A stretch of 64,000 nucleotides of DNA from Pollenia angustigena (taxonomy: Eukaryota; Arthropoda; Insecta; Diptera; Polleniidae), in the NCBI GenBank assembly GCA_930367215.1, contig OV884057.1, forward strand, positions 201,737,621 to 201,801,620. Reading direction: 5' to 3'. Each line of letters begins with the position of its first letter. The first letter of the stretch is position 1. Shown here piece after piece: positions 53,520-64,000 of the stretch. A program made the position numbers and the translations under genes. The notes below the pieces were generated by a model. That model saw only the letters and a program-made list of their open reading frames with translations, had not been told where the DNA came from and ran no database searches.

Positions 53520-56500
53520 TTGATTGATTGCAAAATTTTCTAAAGAAAATGGATTGATTGCAACATTTTCGAATGATAGTGAAATTTTCTATAGAAAATC
53601 TGATTTATCGCAAGGTTTTTTAATAGAAAATCACAAAATTTTCTACAACAAAATCAATTGCCCGCATTATTTTCTAAAGAATATAAAATTGGTAGTAAAA
53701 TTGTATAAATTCGATTGATCACAAAATTTTCTATAGAAAATTCTTTTGATCGCAAACTTTTCTATAAAAATTTGATAAAAAGCATAATTTTCTATATAAA
53801 ATTCTATTAACTACAAAATAAACTATAGAAAATTCGATTGATCGCAAAATTTTCTGTAAAGAAATCAAATGACCGCAAAAACTTTGTAATTTAATCACAT
53901 AATTTTCTATAAAAAATTCTATTGATCGTAAGTATTTTATAAAAAAAATTAATTGATCGCATGATTTTCAATAGAAAATTTGATTGATCGCAAAATATCT
54001 TTTTAAAAGTTCGATGGTGTGCATAATTAAAAAAAAAATTAATTGATCGCATCATTTTCTGTAAAAAATTCGATTAAACGCAAAATTTTCAATTGGGAAT
54101 TTTAAATATCGCATAATTTTCTATTAAAAATTCAATTGATCGCATAATTTTCTATTAAAAATTCAATTGATCGCATAATTTTCTGTAGAAATTTCGATTG
54201 ATTGCAAAATTTTCTATAAAAAATTCGATTGATCGTATAATTTTCTATACGAAATGTTATTAATCGCATAATTTTCTAAAGAAAATTCTATTGATCGCAT
54301 AGTTTTTCATAGGAAATTTTAATGATCGCATAATTTTCTATAGAAAATTTTAATTATCGTATAATTTTCTATAGAAAATTCGATTGCTTTTTTTTTTAAA
54401 AAAAATTCTAAAGAAAATTCGGCTGATAGATATAGAAAATTTGATTGTTCACATAATTTTCTATAGAAAATTTTAATGTTCACATAATTTTCTATAGAAA
54501 ATTCGATTGATCGCATAATTTTCTATAGGAAATTCAGTTGATCGCATAATTTTGTATAGAAAATTTTAATGATCGCATAATTTTGTATAGAAAATTTTAA
54601 TGATCGCATAATTTTCTATAGAAAATTTTAATGATCGCATAATTTTCTATACAAAATTTTAATGATCGCATAATTTTCTATAGAAAATTCGATTGATTGC
54701 ATAATTTTCTAAAGAAAATTTTAATGATCACATAATTTTCTATAGAAAATTCGATTGATCGCATAATTTTCTACAGAAAATTCGATTGATCGCATAATTT
54801 TTCATAGGAAATTTTAACGATCGCATAATTTTCTATAGAAAATTTTAATGATCGCATAATTTTCTATAGAAAATTCGATTGATTGCATAATTTTCCATAG
54901 AAAATTCGATTGATCGCATAATTTTTCATAGGAAATTTTAATGATCGCATAATTTTCTATAGAAAATTTTAATGATCGTATAATTTTCTATAGAAAATTC
55001 GATTGATTGCATAATTTTCTATAGAAAATTTTAATGATCACATAATTTTCTATAGAAAATTCGATTGATCGCATAATTTTCTATAGAAAATTCGATTGAT
55101 TGCATAATTTTCTATAGAAAATTTTAATGATCACATAATTTTCTATAGAAAATTCGATTGATCGCATAATTTTTCATAGGAAATTGTAATGATCGCATAA
55201 TTTTGTATAGAAAATTCGATTGATTTTTTATAAAAAAAAATTTCTAAAGAAAATTCGGCTGATAGATATAATATTTGATTGATCGCATAATTTTCTATAG
55301 AAAATTTTAATGATCGCATAATTTTCTTTAGAAAATTCGATTGATTTTTTTTTTTTTTTTTAAATTTCTAAAGAAAATTCGGCTGACAGATATAGAAATA
55401 GAAAATTTTATTGTTCATATAATTTTCTATAGAAAATTCGATTGATCGCATAATTTTCTATAGGAAATTCAGTTGATCGCATAATTTTGTATAGAAAATT
55501 TTAATGATCGCATAATTTTGTATAGAAAATTTTAATGATCGCATAATTTTCTATAGAAAATTTTAATGATCGCATAATTTTCTATAGAAAATTTTAATGA
55601 TCACATAATTTTCTATAGAAAATTCGATTGATCGCATAATTTTTCATAGGAAATTTTAATGATCGCATAATTTTCTATAGGAAATTTTAATGATCGCATA
55701 ATTTTCTATAGAAAATTCGATTGATCGCATAGTTTTCTATAGAAAATTCGACTGATCGCATAATTTTTCATAGGAAATTTAATGATCGCATAATTTTCTA
55801 TTTTATAAAAAAAATTTTCTAAAAAAAATTCGGCTGATAGATATAAAAATTTGATTGATCGCATAAGTTTCTATAGAAAACTTTAATGATCACATAATTT
55901 TCTATAGAAAATTCGATTGATCGCATAATATTTCATAGGAAATTTAATGATCGCATAATTTTCTATAGAAAATTCGATTAATTCTTTATAAAAAAAATTT
56001 TCTAAAAAAAATTCGGCTGATAGATATAAAAATTTGATTGATCGCATAAGTTTCTATGGAAAATTTTAATGATCGCATAATTTTCTATAGAAAATTTTAA
56101 TGATCACATAATTTTCTATAGAAAATTCGATTGATTGCATAACTTTCTATAGAAAATTTTGATGATCACATAATTTTCTATAGAAAATTCGACTGATCGC
56201 ATAATTTTCTATAGAAAATTCAATTGATCGCATCATTTTGCATAGGAAATTTTAATGATCGCATAATTTTGTATAGAAAATTCGATTGATTTTTTATAAA
56301 AAAAAAAATTCTACAGAAAATTCGGCTAATAGATATAAAAATTTGATTGATCGCATAATTTTCTATAGAAAACTTTAATGATCGCATAATTTTCTTTAGA
56401 AAATTCGATTGATTGCTTAATTTTCTATACAAAAAAATCGATTGCTCGCTTAATTTCTTAAGAAAGCTTTAATGATCGCATAATATTCTATAGAAAATTA

Positions 56501-56520
56501 AGTTTATCGCATCATTTTTT
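53520..56520 (-). repeat. 31-bp palindromic satellite, block 9 (most regular)
   Basis: About 3 kb. The unit is GATCGCATAATTTTCTATAG then AAAATTTTAAT or AAAATTCGATT, exactly 31 bp in the regular part (54.1-56.3 kb). Each unit holds the perfect 18-bp palindrome AATTTTCTATAGAAAATT. Two linker forms (TTAATGATCGC and CGATTGATCGC) alternate irregularly. A longer variant with GGCTGATAGATATA recurs at 54421, 55257, 55381, 55832, 56015 and 56323. The short open frames inside are repeat translations. Confidence 0.95.
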
Positions 56521-57420
56521 TATTTTTTTTTTTTTTTATTAAATTTTATTAATTAAGCGCCTTTCCCTTGTGGCGCCTTTTTCTATGTGAATGACAGTTG
56601 AACAAGTGTTTTAAAATTAAATCCATAAAATGTTATTAAGTAATTTTGGCTAATCATTTCATTAATTTGCTTCTAGCAAAAAAAAAAATTTTAAAAGAAA
56701 AAAATTTATTATTAAATTTTATTATTAATAGAAAATAAAGAAGAAAAAAATGGTCAAGGTTATTGAAGTACGTGAAAAGTTTTTTTTTTAGAAACAAATT
56801 AAATTAAAATTTTTGCAAAAAATTACTTTTAATTTGAACTTATTTTTGTAGTGAAACAAAAGCATAAAAACAAAAATATGGCTATAATATACAGACCAAA
56901 TAGAATTTGCTTTTAGCGAACAACAAAAAACTAAAAAAAATTTAACTTTGTTTTTTGTGCAAAAAACAGAGTTTAAGCCAAATTGACTTTTTAAACTTGA
57001 TAAGAGCGATTTAACAAGTTTTTTGAGTGAAAAATACCCTTAAATTTTATATAAAAAAGAAAGAAAGGGGTTTTTTGTCGGGACTACCAAGAAAAACTCT
57101 AAAGCAATTTAAAAGTTTAGTTCGAAGTATTTTCCAAATATTAAAAAATCTCTTGTTTCAGATTGTTTTATATTGATTTTGGCAAACTTTTAGTAAGAAA
57201 AATTATTTTTTTTCTAAATCTATTGAAGTTATTCTAATTAATTTACTTATACTCAGAGTTACCAGATAGAATTTCCAATTTAAATCGTTAAATCGTATTG
57301 CTAAACAATCAAAATCGTCAAAATTATTTTTCCAAGACGTCATTAATTAGTACGATTTTGTTACGTTACTTAAAATTTTCGGTGTTTATTTTTTTATTCA
57401 CAACGACGGTATTTTTCGAA
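56521..57420. other. Unassigned AT-rich sequence
   Basis: A CAGAGTTACCAGATAGAATT fragment near 57254 resembles hAT-like TIRs found elsewhere (CAGGGTTGTCAGAT), possibly an eroded end. No gene. Confidence 0.45.
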
Positions 57421-57424
57421 ATTC

Positions 57425-57661
57425 GAATGTTTAGGGGGTAAAAAAGGTAAAAACGGGGAAATTCGATTACTTTATATCTCTAAAATTAAAAGAGATGCAA
57501 AATAAATGTAATACTTATCGTCGTATACGAGTTTGGTACTTTTTCGAAGTTCGAAGAAATGCTAGAATTCAAACAAGTTTAAACCTAGAAAAATAAACTC
57601 TGGCATAAAAATATGTCCACGAAGAAAAAGGAGACGCTAACGAAGTAGCGGGTACATGCTA
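57425..57661 (+). mobile_element. Helitron-like 3' end
   Basis: GAGACGCTAACGAAGTAGCG forms a stem (CGCTA/TAGCG) a few bases before a CTAG end (ATGCTAGT at about 57655-57662). Hairpin plus CTRR is the Helitron 3' signature. The 5' boundary was not found; about 230 bp of associated GGGGTAAAAAAGG-type sequence is included tentatively. Confidence 0.5.
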
Positions 57662-57899
57662 GTACCTATTAAAATTGTACAATAAATATTGATGAACTTG
57701 TTGCAACTGCTGCTGCAGGAAGTTTTCCCATTAAGAGAAAAATACATCCACCTGATACAGCTGACACTTAGTAAAGTACCTTGGAATAAGGGCTAATTAA
57801 CACGTTTCTGAGCGGAGATACGTTGTTATGCCCTGAGGTTATACTGATTCGTAAAACCCAGAAGTAATCAATTCCACATTAGTATAGAGATCACAAAAG

Positions 57900-58155
57900 A
57901 AAACAAATCATTTTCCAGTCCAATAAAATGGTATTCATGGGGGGCTATGAGAAATTATAGACCAATTGGCATCGTTTTCATTCAATACGCTTTAATCTTG
58001 TGGCAATAAGAACCTGTGTTGCGCACATGCCAGCCACCCGGACAGACATTGTAAAATCGACTCAGAATCGGTCGGTATACGGTGGATCTAGAAATTTTTT
58101 AAGGTGTTACAAACATGAGCACAAATATGTACATAATTGCGGTGTGGGAACAAAA
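57900..58155 (+). repeat. Diverged copy of the second dispersed repeat type
   Basis: Shares TGCGCACATGCCAGCCACCC, GGACAGACATTGTAAAATCG, GGTCGGTATACGGTGG and AAGGTGTTACAAACATGAGC with 50670-50830. Confidence 0.6.
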
Positions 58156-58262
58156 ATTGGGATAAAAAATGATTAAAATATTTGAAAATACTTCGTAAAT
58201 TTTTTTTGATTAATTATTCAGAAATTGGCAACGCCGCTCTTACTTCAACTACAACTTCAGAG

Positions 58263-59809
58263 CAGGGTTGTCAGATGTGGCGATTTCTCGCAAAACGTGG
58301 CGATTTTCAAACTTGTTTGGCGACCTAATTTTTGATTTGGCGACATGGCGATTTTTTGGCGATTTAACAAAGAAGTTGGCGATTTTGTTGGCTATTTTTG
58401 ATGAGCTATGCATTTGTTTTGAAAATCGTTAAATTCAATACTGAGAAATAATATTAATTTTATTATACTAATATTAAAAATTTGGATTAAAATTATACTT
58501 ATATTATTTTTATGTATGAAGTTTGAGGCATTCATATGTATGGTCAGTATTTTAAAGTTCAAATGGCTGATGAAGATAATGAATATCTTCGAGAAAATAG
58601 TTTTTCATATTTAAAAGTGCTCTTGAAAGAATCAATAAATAGAAATTAACATAAATATATTTAAAGTCTATGAAAATTTTTTCACTATATCGAAACCTTC
58701 CCATAAGAATGTATTAAGCGACACTTTTTTCGAAAATTACTTTTTGATGTGGAACTGGGTTTCGCTGCCCTATCATGGATGCAAAGGAAACTAGAGTGAA
58801 AATAAAATTGTATCAACCGTCAAGTTTTCTCACTGGAATAATGTTGCACCCTGTAATTTGTATTATCCGCCAAAGAACTTATGCTAAGCCACATTTTTAA
58901 ATATGTTTTGTATTCTGAAAATCGCTTTCCAAATATGTTCCTTTCAATAAAATCCGAAAAATAAATAACTAAATGAGACGTTTTTTTCGTTTCCTACACA
59001 ATTTTAGAAATGTCGCTTAATACATTCTTATGGGAAGGTATCGATATGTATGTGGCAATTTTTTATCCCAGATACAATACGTTGTTGTCAGTAATATTTT
59101 AAAGATTTTTATGAACTCTTACATACCTTTGGACATTTTTGAAACCCAATGAAAAAATTAGCGTTGGTTAACTGCAAAGATACATAAGTTCATGCCAAAA
59201 CTTTAAAGCTGCAACGAAACGGCAGGTACGTACAATTTCAAGGAACTTACTTTGACTGTTCTTTATATTATTATAAGTAATGCCTGTGTTTAAGCTATGA
59301 ACTCCACTACAACTCGCCTTTGAAGTAGAATGCAATACGAACTTCTAGACGCGTTGTTACGAGTTATAAGTTGCACTTATTTTGTACCATCGTTGAATAA
59401 ATGAAAAACCCTTACAATCTATTCCAAAAAATAAGACAAATAGGTAGCTTTGCCGGTGAAGCGTGAACTACATACATATATTAAAATGTAAATATATCCA
59501 ATATTTGTTTAATACTAGCCGCAAAAAAACTTTTTTTGTAGTAAACATCGTACCATTTTTGTGTTCACTAGCTATTTTTACTTTTTTCTAAATAAAAATT
59601 AAGCAAAATATATGCCATGGCGACTTTTTTGAATTTTTGGCGTATTTTAGCGAACAAATTAATTTTTTTAGAATTTATAAAGAATATTTTTAATAAATTA
59701 AAAAATATGTGTTTTACTGCCAAAAACTTGAAAATAAAGGCTTTGGCGATTTTGGCGATTTTTGACATTGAATTTGGCGAAAAAGGTCAAAATTAATCTG
59801 ACAACCCTG
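58263..59809. mobile_element. hAT-like element with perfect 8-bp target duplication, no. 1
   Basis: Starts CAGGGTTGTCAGAT and ends ATCTGACAACCCTG. CTTCAGAG flanks both sides (58255-58262 and 59810-59817), the 8-bp duplication of hAT elements. Subterminal TGGCGATTT motifs repeat several times at both ends, mostly in the same sense. 1547 bp, with no transposase motif in any short frame, so non-autonomous. Confidence 0.9.
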
Positions 59810-59833
59810 CTTCAGAGTTCGCTCTATCACAAC

Positions 59834-60959
59834 CAGGGTTGTTAGATTTTTTTCTTCAAAAATCGTCAAAAGTTTGAACAAAATTCGTCAAAATCGTCAT
59901 GAACAGTTAAAAAAATCGTCAACAAATCGTCAATTATTTAAATGTACAAATTGGAGACAATTTATTGCATTGAGTGGTTCAAAAATCAAAATTTTAAGCA
60001 AGAAATTATATTTATGATAAAGAAAGTGATATTTTAAGTTTTATTCTATTTATTTCAGCAAGCGGGCAGCAAGCGGGAAAAGAAATCCATAAGAAAAAAT
60101 ATATTTTCATAAAAACATAACAAATATTTATTTATTTCATTTATCTATATTCAGAAAATCATTAAATAAAAAATAAAATCTCATTTGCTATTAACTCGAG
60201 CTATCTTTAAATGATGAATTTTTAGCGCTATCACTTATGCAAATTGTTTTTACTGTTGAAGGTGATAAACCAAGGGTTCTGTCTAAATCAACAGTCTTTT
60301 TACCCGACTTGAAACGATTTATGACGTCCAATTTTAGTTCCAAACGAGTGCATTTTCTTCACTTTGCACTCATTTTTCTACACAACTTCTTATTAAGAAC
60401 TAACTTCTTACTTCCTAACACTCAACTATACTTAGAATAACTTATCTAACAGAATTAAATGGGAATTCGGCTTTTTACACGCAAATAGAAAAGTTCTTCA
60501 AATATGATTATGACATCAGCGAAAAAATGAAATCGTATGTAGCAACGCAAATCGAAATCATTAAAACGCAAAGCGGATTTAACCTATTTTTAAAAAGCGG
60601 ACCAAATAGGACCGACGCAAATCGGGGCTCTAATGTATATGTTTTTGCAGTATCGATGGCATTCATTTAATTCTAGAATTCAAATTACTAGTGCTTCTAA
60701 TGAAAACCACCTGGTTTGTGATGAGGGGAAAAAGTTCTTCTTGTTTAATTTCTAATCATTTTTGTGTATCGAAAAATTATTTTTACGTTTTGAACTGTTC
60801 CCAATATAATTGTTAATATTTCTTGTAAGTGTTTTATTGATGCCAGAAAATCGTCATAACACTATTACTTTTAGTTTAAAAATCGTCAATCGTCATTTTA
60901 CTGTATTTTCACAAAAAAATCGTCAAAATGACGAAAAATCGTCACATCTAACAACCCTG
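59834..60959. mobile_element. hAT-like element with perfect 8-bp target duplication, no. 2
   Basis: Starts CAGGGTTGTTAGAT, ends ATCTAACAACCCTG, flanked by ATCACAAC at 59826-59833 and 60960-60967. Subterminal ATCGTCAA/TTGACGAT motifs are dense at both ends. 1126 bp, non-coding. TIRs nearly equal those of 58263-59809 but the interior differs, so the same or related transposase may mobilise both. Confidence 0.9.
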
Positions 60960-60967
60960 ATCACAAC

Positions 60968-61917
60968 TCTCTTGGATTCTGCATAAACTCTTTGGAATGG
61001 TGTTTACAATTTTTCTCTCTCTCTCACTCACTTTTGTTTAACACAAAAAAAAAACTTGTTTTTCAGGTGTTTATTTTTTGGTTTATATACTTTTATTTAC
61101 TTTTTTTTTTTTGTTATTGTTTTTATTTATATGTATAGATATTTTAAAAACTAGTTACAAAAAATATAAAAAAAACAGTAAGCAATATCACTTGCAGTCA
61201 TCATACATTAGAAACAACAACAACAGCAAAATATAAAACCAACAACAAGTCATCGAAAATTTAATTATAACAACAAACAAAGCACACGTGCATTGAACTT
61301 ATAGGTAAATTGAGTTGAAAAAGCAACAACAAAAACAACAAGTAGGAAAGTACTCAAGTATTTCATACGTAAGAAGTACACGAGTAAATTGCAGCAACTG
61401 CAGTGTGATGAACGGGTATTAAATGACAATTTTGTGTAATTTGCTTTTGTTTTGATGTATGACAAGCAAGTGCGCCATAATACATATTAAATTACAATTT
61501 TTTTATTTTTGTTAAAGGTCTGTCATACATCTCATGATCATCTGCAACGGCCCTGGCAATGTAAAAGATTTTAAAGGCGGAAGAAGTGGCTTGTTGGACA
61601 ATTAAATTTTAGTGGCGTACAATAAATGTGTATTTAATGCTACAATTTATATTCCGTCAGTGGGAAAATTGTCATACGGTTGCAAAATCTAATTGTCTAA
61701 TTACAAGTTTGGTTTGCAATTCTAGCATGAACAGACAGACTAACAGCCAAATTCTCGATGTCAAAAGTACGCTTTCTTTCACACAAGTACATTTGAAACG
61801 AAATCAAATTTTTGAGAATGTTCATGGATCTACTATCCGAAACTAGCTTTATTAATCGCGGAAACTTAGTTTTTAATACAATATAAGTTTTAAATAATTG
61901 GTTTATTCTATATAATA
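60968..61917. other. Unassigned low-complexity sequence
   Basis: CAACAACAACAGC-type runs near 61215, CT repeats near 61012. No gene was recognised. Confidence 0.45.
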
Positions 61918-62156
61918 ACAAGTAAGAGTGCTATATTCGGCTGTGCCGAATCTTATGTACCCTTCACCATTGTGCGAGCAGAATACAGAGCAACTAGACA
62001 AAAACTAAATAAAACTGGTAAATATATTTTTTTTTAAATAAGAGACAACCGGTTTTGAACTTCGCTTTTCATAAGGGCCCAGAATATATGTACTTTATAG
62101 GGTGTAGAATCAATATTGTATATACCTTTTTACCTTCGGTGAAGGGTTTAAACAGA
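61918..62156 (+). repeat. Dispersed repeat copy G (internal-deletion form)
   Basis: ACAAGTAAGAGTGCTATATT to CTTCGGTGAAGGGTTTAAAC. The same shortened arrangement as 27617-27906: head, then AACCGGTTTTGAACTTCGC, then the CCCAGAATATATGTAC end. Confidence 0.8.
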
Positions 62157-62172
62157 GTAATTTTCGGGAATT

Positions 62173-62371
62173 CAGGGGTCTAATCACTGCATTCGATACT
62201 ATCGTATCGAATAAACTATTGAATTTTTTTGCATACGATAGACTCTGGGGTATCGAATGAAAACTCGATAAATGTAATATCGAGTTACTCGATGTCGAAT
62301 GCTATTATTTCAAATTCAATACATTTCATTCGATATCGAGTTTCAAGATACCAAAATAAATAATTTCGACA
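62173..62371. mobile_element. MITE with CAGGGGTCTAATCAC ends, copy 2 (truncated)
   Basis: CAGGGGTCTAATCACTGCAT then ATCGATA-rich sequence inverse to 14437-14673. It stops at AAATAATTTCGACA where dispersed repeat H begins, so its right TIR is missing. Confidence 0.75.
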
Positions 62372-63416
62372 TTTTGGTATATAAGTCATATACATAGGAC
62401 ATATGGCAGCCCTAAAATTTAGGTTTTTATAAAAATTTTGATGTTTTTTATCCCATTTTTTATTTATTTTGCTCATAAATTGCCCATTGTCTAACCGATT
62501 TGATAGTTTTATATACCGACGTGTTAAGGAAGAATTTTACCATTTACTTAAGTTATATGTATTTATATATAAACATTTAAATAAACTTGTAAATATGTAT
62601 ATATTTTAACAAAGTTAATTATAATAAAAAGAGTAATTTTTGTGGATTCAGTATTTCGGTTATAACTCTGCCATTTTTTAACCGATTTGGCAGATTTATA
62701 TACCGACGTGTTGAAGAAGAAATTTACCATTTACTTTAGTTATAAAGCTTGGACTCGGGGAGATCTATGGTTCCCGAAAGTGGGTATTTAAAAAAAAAAT
62801 TAATTTTGGTAATAACTTTTTTGTATCTGAACCGATTTTCCCGAGTACTTATAAAATATGTTCTACTAAAAATTTCCGATATTTTGATATATAAGTCATA
62901 TCCATAGGACATATGGCAGCCCTTAAATTTAGGTTTTTTGTACGGGAGGTACCACGCCCACTTCTCCAATCCCGCCCACATTTTGTAGGATGGTGTGTAT
63001 TGGCAACCTAAATATGTGTACCTAATTTGGAAACTTTGGCTCTTGCCGTTCTCAAGATATACAGAAATAAAAAAATACAACAACAACAAGGGATTTTTGG
63101 AAAAATTTTGAGGTAGTCGTGGTTTTTTGCTCATATCTCCGTCATTTTTGGACCGATCTGGCTGAATTTCAATAGCAAACGTAAACGGAGTATATGTGAC
63201 ATAAATATACATCAACCTAGTCCACATCATTTCTGGGGTTTTCGGAAAACCCATTTCAACATACACAAAGACAGACGGACAACCGGATTTGAACTTCGCT
63301 TTTCATAAGGACCCAGAATATTTATACTTTATAGGGTGTAGGATCAATATTGTGGAACATACAAACGGAATGACAAAGTTATATATACCCTCTTACCTTC
63401 GGTGAAGGGTATAAAA
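62372..63416 (+). repeat. Dispersed repeat copy H
   Basis: TATAAGTCATATACATAGG, TTAACCGATTTGGCAG, AATCCCGCCCACATTTTGTA, GGACCGATCTGGCTGAAT, AGACGGACAACCGGATTTG, then CTTCGGTGAAGGGTATAAA. Collinear with copy F. The 176-residue frame at 62736-63266 (minus) lies wholly inside and is probably incidental. Confidence 0.85.
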
Positions 63417-63424
63417 ATGAAATG

Positions 63425-63631
63425 ATGTGTGTTGCTGATCGCATAACTTGAGAACGGCTTCACCAATTTTTTCTTTAAAATGATCGTCATGATCCAACTT
63501 AGGTTTTTACGGAAAGAAAATATTGCCCCGCCCACTTTAACGGCCACTTTTTTCGATTTACCTAAAATCAGAAAACGGCTCCATCGATCATTAGTAATCA
63601 GCTACCGAGCGAAGCCGGGGCGGCCTGCTAA
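63425..63631 (+). mobile_element. Helitron-like 3' terminal segment
   Basis: GAAAACGGCTCCATCGATCA and AAAGTGGGCGGGGC-type sequence, inverse to 36200-36320, then CCGAGCGAAGCCGGGGCGGC and CTGCTAA at 63627-63631. A GC-rich hairpin ahead of CTRR fits a Helitron 3' end. Confidence 0.5.
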
Positions 63632-64000
63632 TATACTAATAAAATATTTAAGTCTTATAAAAAGTTCTTTAAAAGCTGTAATAAAAATTTTTTCCTATGC
63701 TTAATATTTTCACTTAATGAATAAATCACGTAAATCATGTCAGTTTTCGAAGCGTGAAACAAGCATTTTTCCGATCTCTTAAGCAGAGCTTCTATGCGGG
63801 GGATTCGAAACAAAGATCTGGTTAAAAAAAAAGAATAAGTTTAAAACACAATTATTTCGTACCTGGAACTTCATTTACAAGAACTTCAACGAATATTGAA
63901 CGATTAAATCTGCGTAAATTCCAATTTCACACATTGTGATTGTTTAAGAAGACTTAAAAATAAAACTACACCATTCATTTAATTTAAAACAAACAGATTT
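63632..64000. other. Unassigned sequence to window edge
   Basis: No features recognised. Confidence 0.4.

Noticed and set aside
53520..56520. CRISPR-like array
   Set aside because: Regular 31-bp spacing, but there are no unique spacers: the whole unit repeats. The context is an insect genome.
62736..63266. 176-residue protein on the minus strand
   Set aside because: Entirely within dispersed repeat copy H; the collinear copy F keeps only a 60-residue piece of it (28453-28635).

Overview
The window is AT-rich eukaryotic DNA with no recognisable host gene, exon, rRNA or real tRNA. Mobile-element debris and satellite make up most of it. The mix points to an insect, most likely a higher fly (blowfly- or housefly-like): a jockey-type LINE, Tc1 and mariner remnants, a piggyBac, hAT-like TIR elements, Helitron-like ends, and many copies of a repeat carrying the fly-typical 'GTCCGTCTGTCCGTCTG' and 'GGACCCAGAATATATATACT' blocks. 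That is inference from element types; no species was identified. The locus is intergenic, intronic or heterochromatic.

Layout. 1-9 kb: a 134-bp tandem array, an internally deleted mariner with TA duplications, copies of the 'GAGTGCTATATTCGG ... GGTGAAGGGTATA' repeat, a TIR element and a tRNA-like SINE. 9.4-14.7 kb: a nest of insertions, with a 4.4-kb hAT-like element sitting inside another TIR element and itself containing a large composite palindrome and an inverted repeat copy. 16-21 kb: many MITEs. 22.56-24.13 kb: a 5'-truncated LINE with a perfect 15-bp target duplication. 24.8-45 kb and 51.6-56.5 kb: blocks of a ~31-bp satellite whose unit centres on the palindrome AATTTTCTATAGAAAATT. 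These blocks are interrupted by a Tc1-like element (31.4-33.3 kb), a 1.5-kb TIR element (34.1-35.6 kb), a Helitron-like/palindromic complex with a solo LTR (36.1-38.1 kb) and SINE copies. 45.5-46.1 kb: a TTAA-flanked MITE. 47.9-50.4 kb: a structurally complete piggyBac element. 57-64 kb: Helitron-like ends, two hAT-like elements with perfect 8-bp target duplications, and more dispersed repeats.

The one gene that looks intact is the piggyBac transposase (minus strand, 48211-50174). The uninterrupted frame lacks an N-terminal ATG, but a short first exon with a GTACGT donor and a polypyrimidine-AG acceptor supplies one and gives a ~597-residue protein with the catalytic Asp triad and a C-terminal Cys-rich domain. 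The element has matching termini, TTAT on both sides, and repeated GGGACA-N4-TGTCCC palindromes near its ends, two of them inside the intron. The strongest candidates for something undescribed are the orientation-switching palindromic satellite and this palindrome-studded piggyBac.
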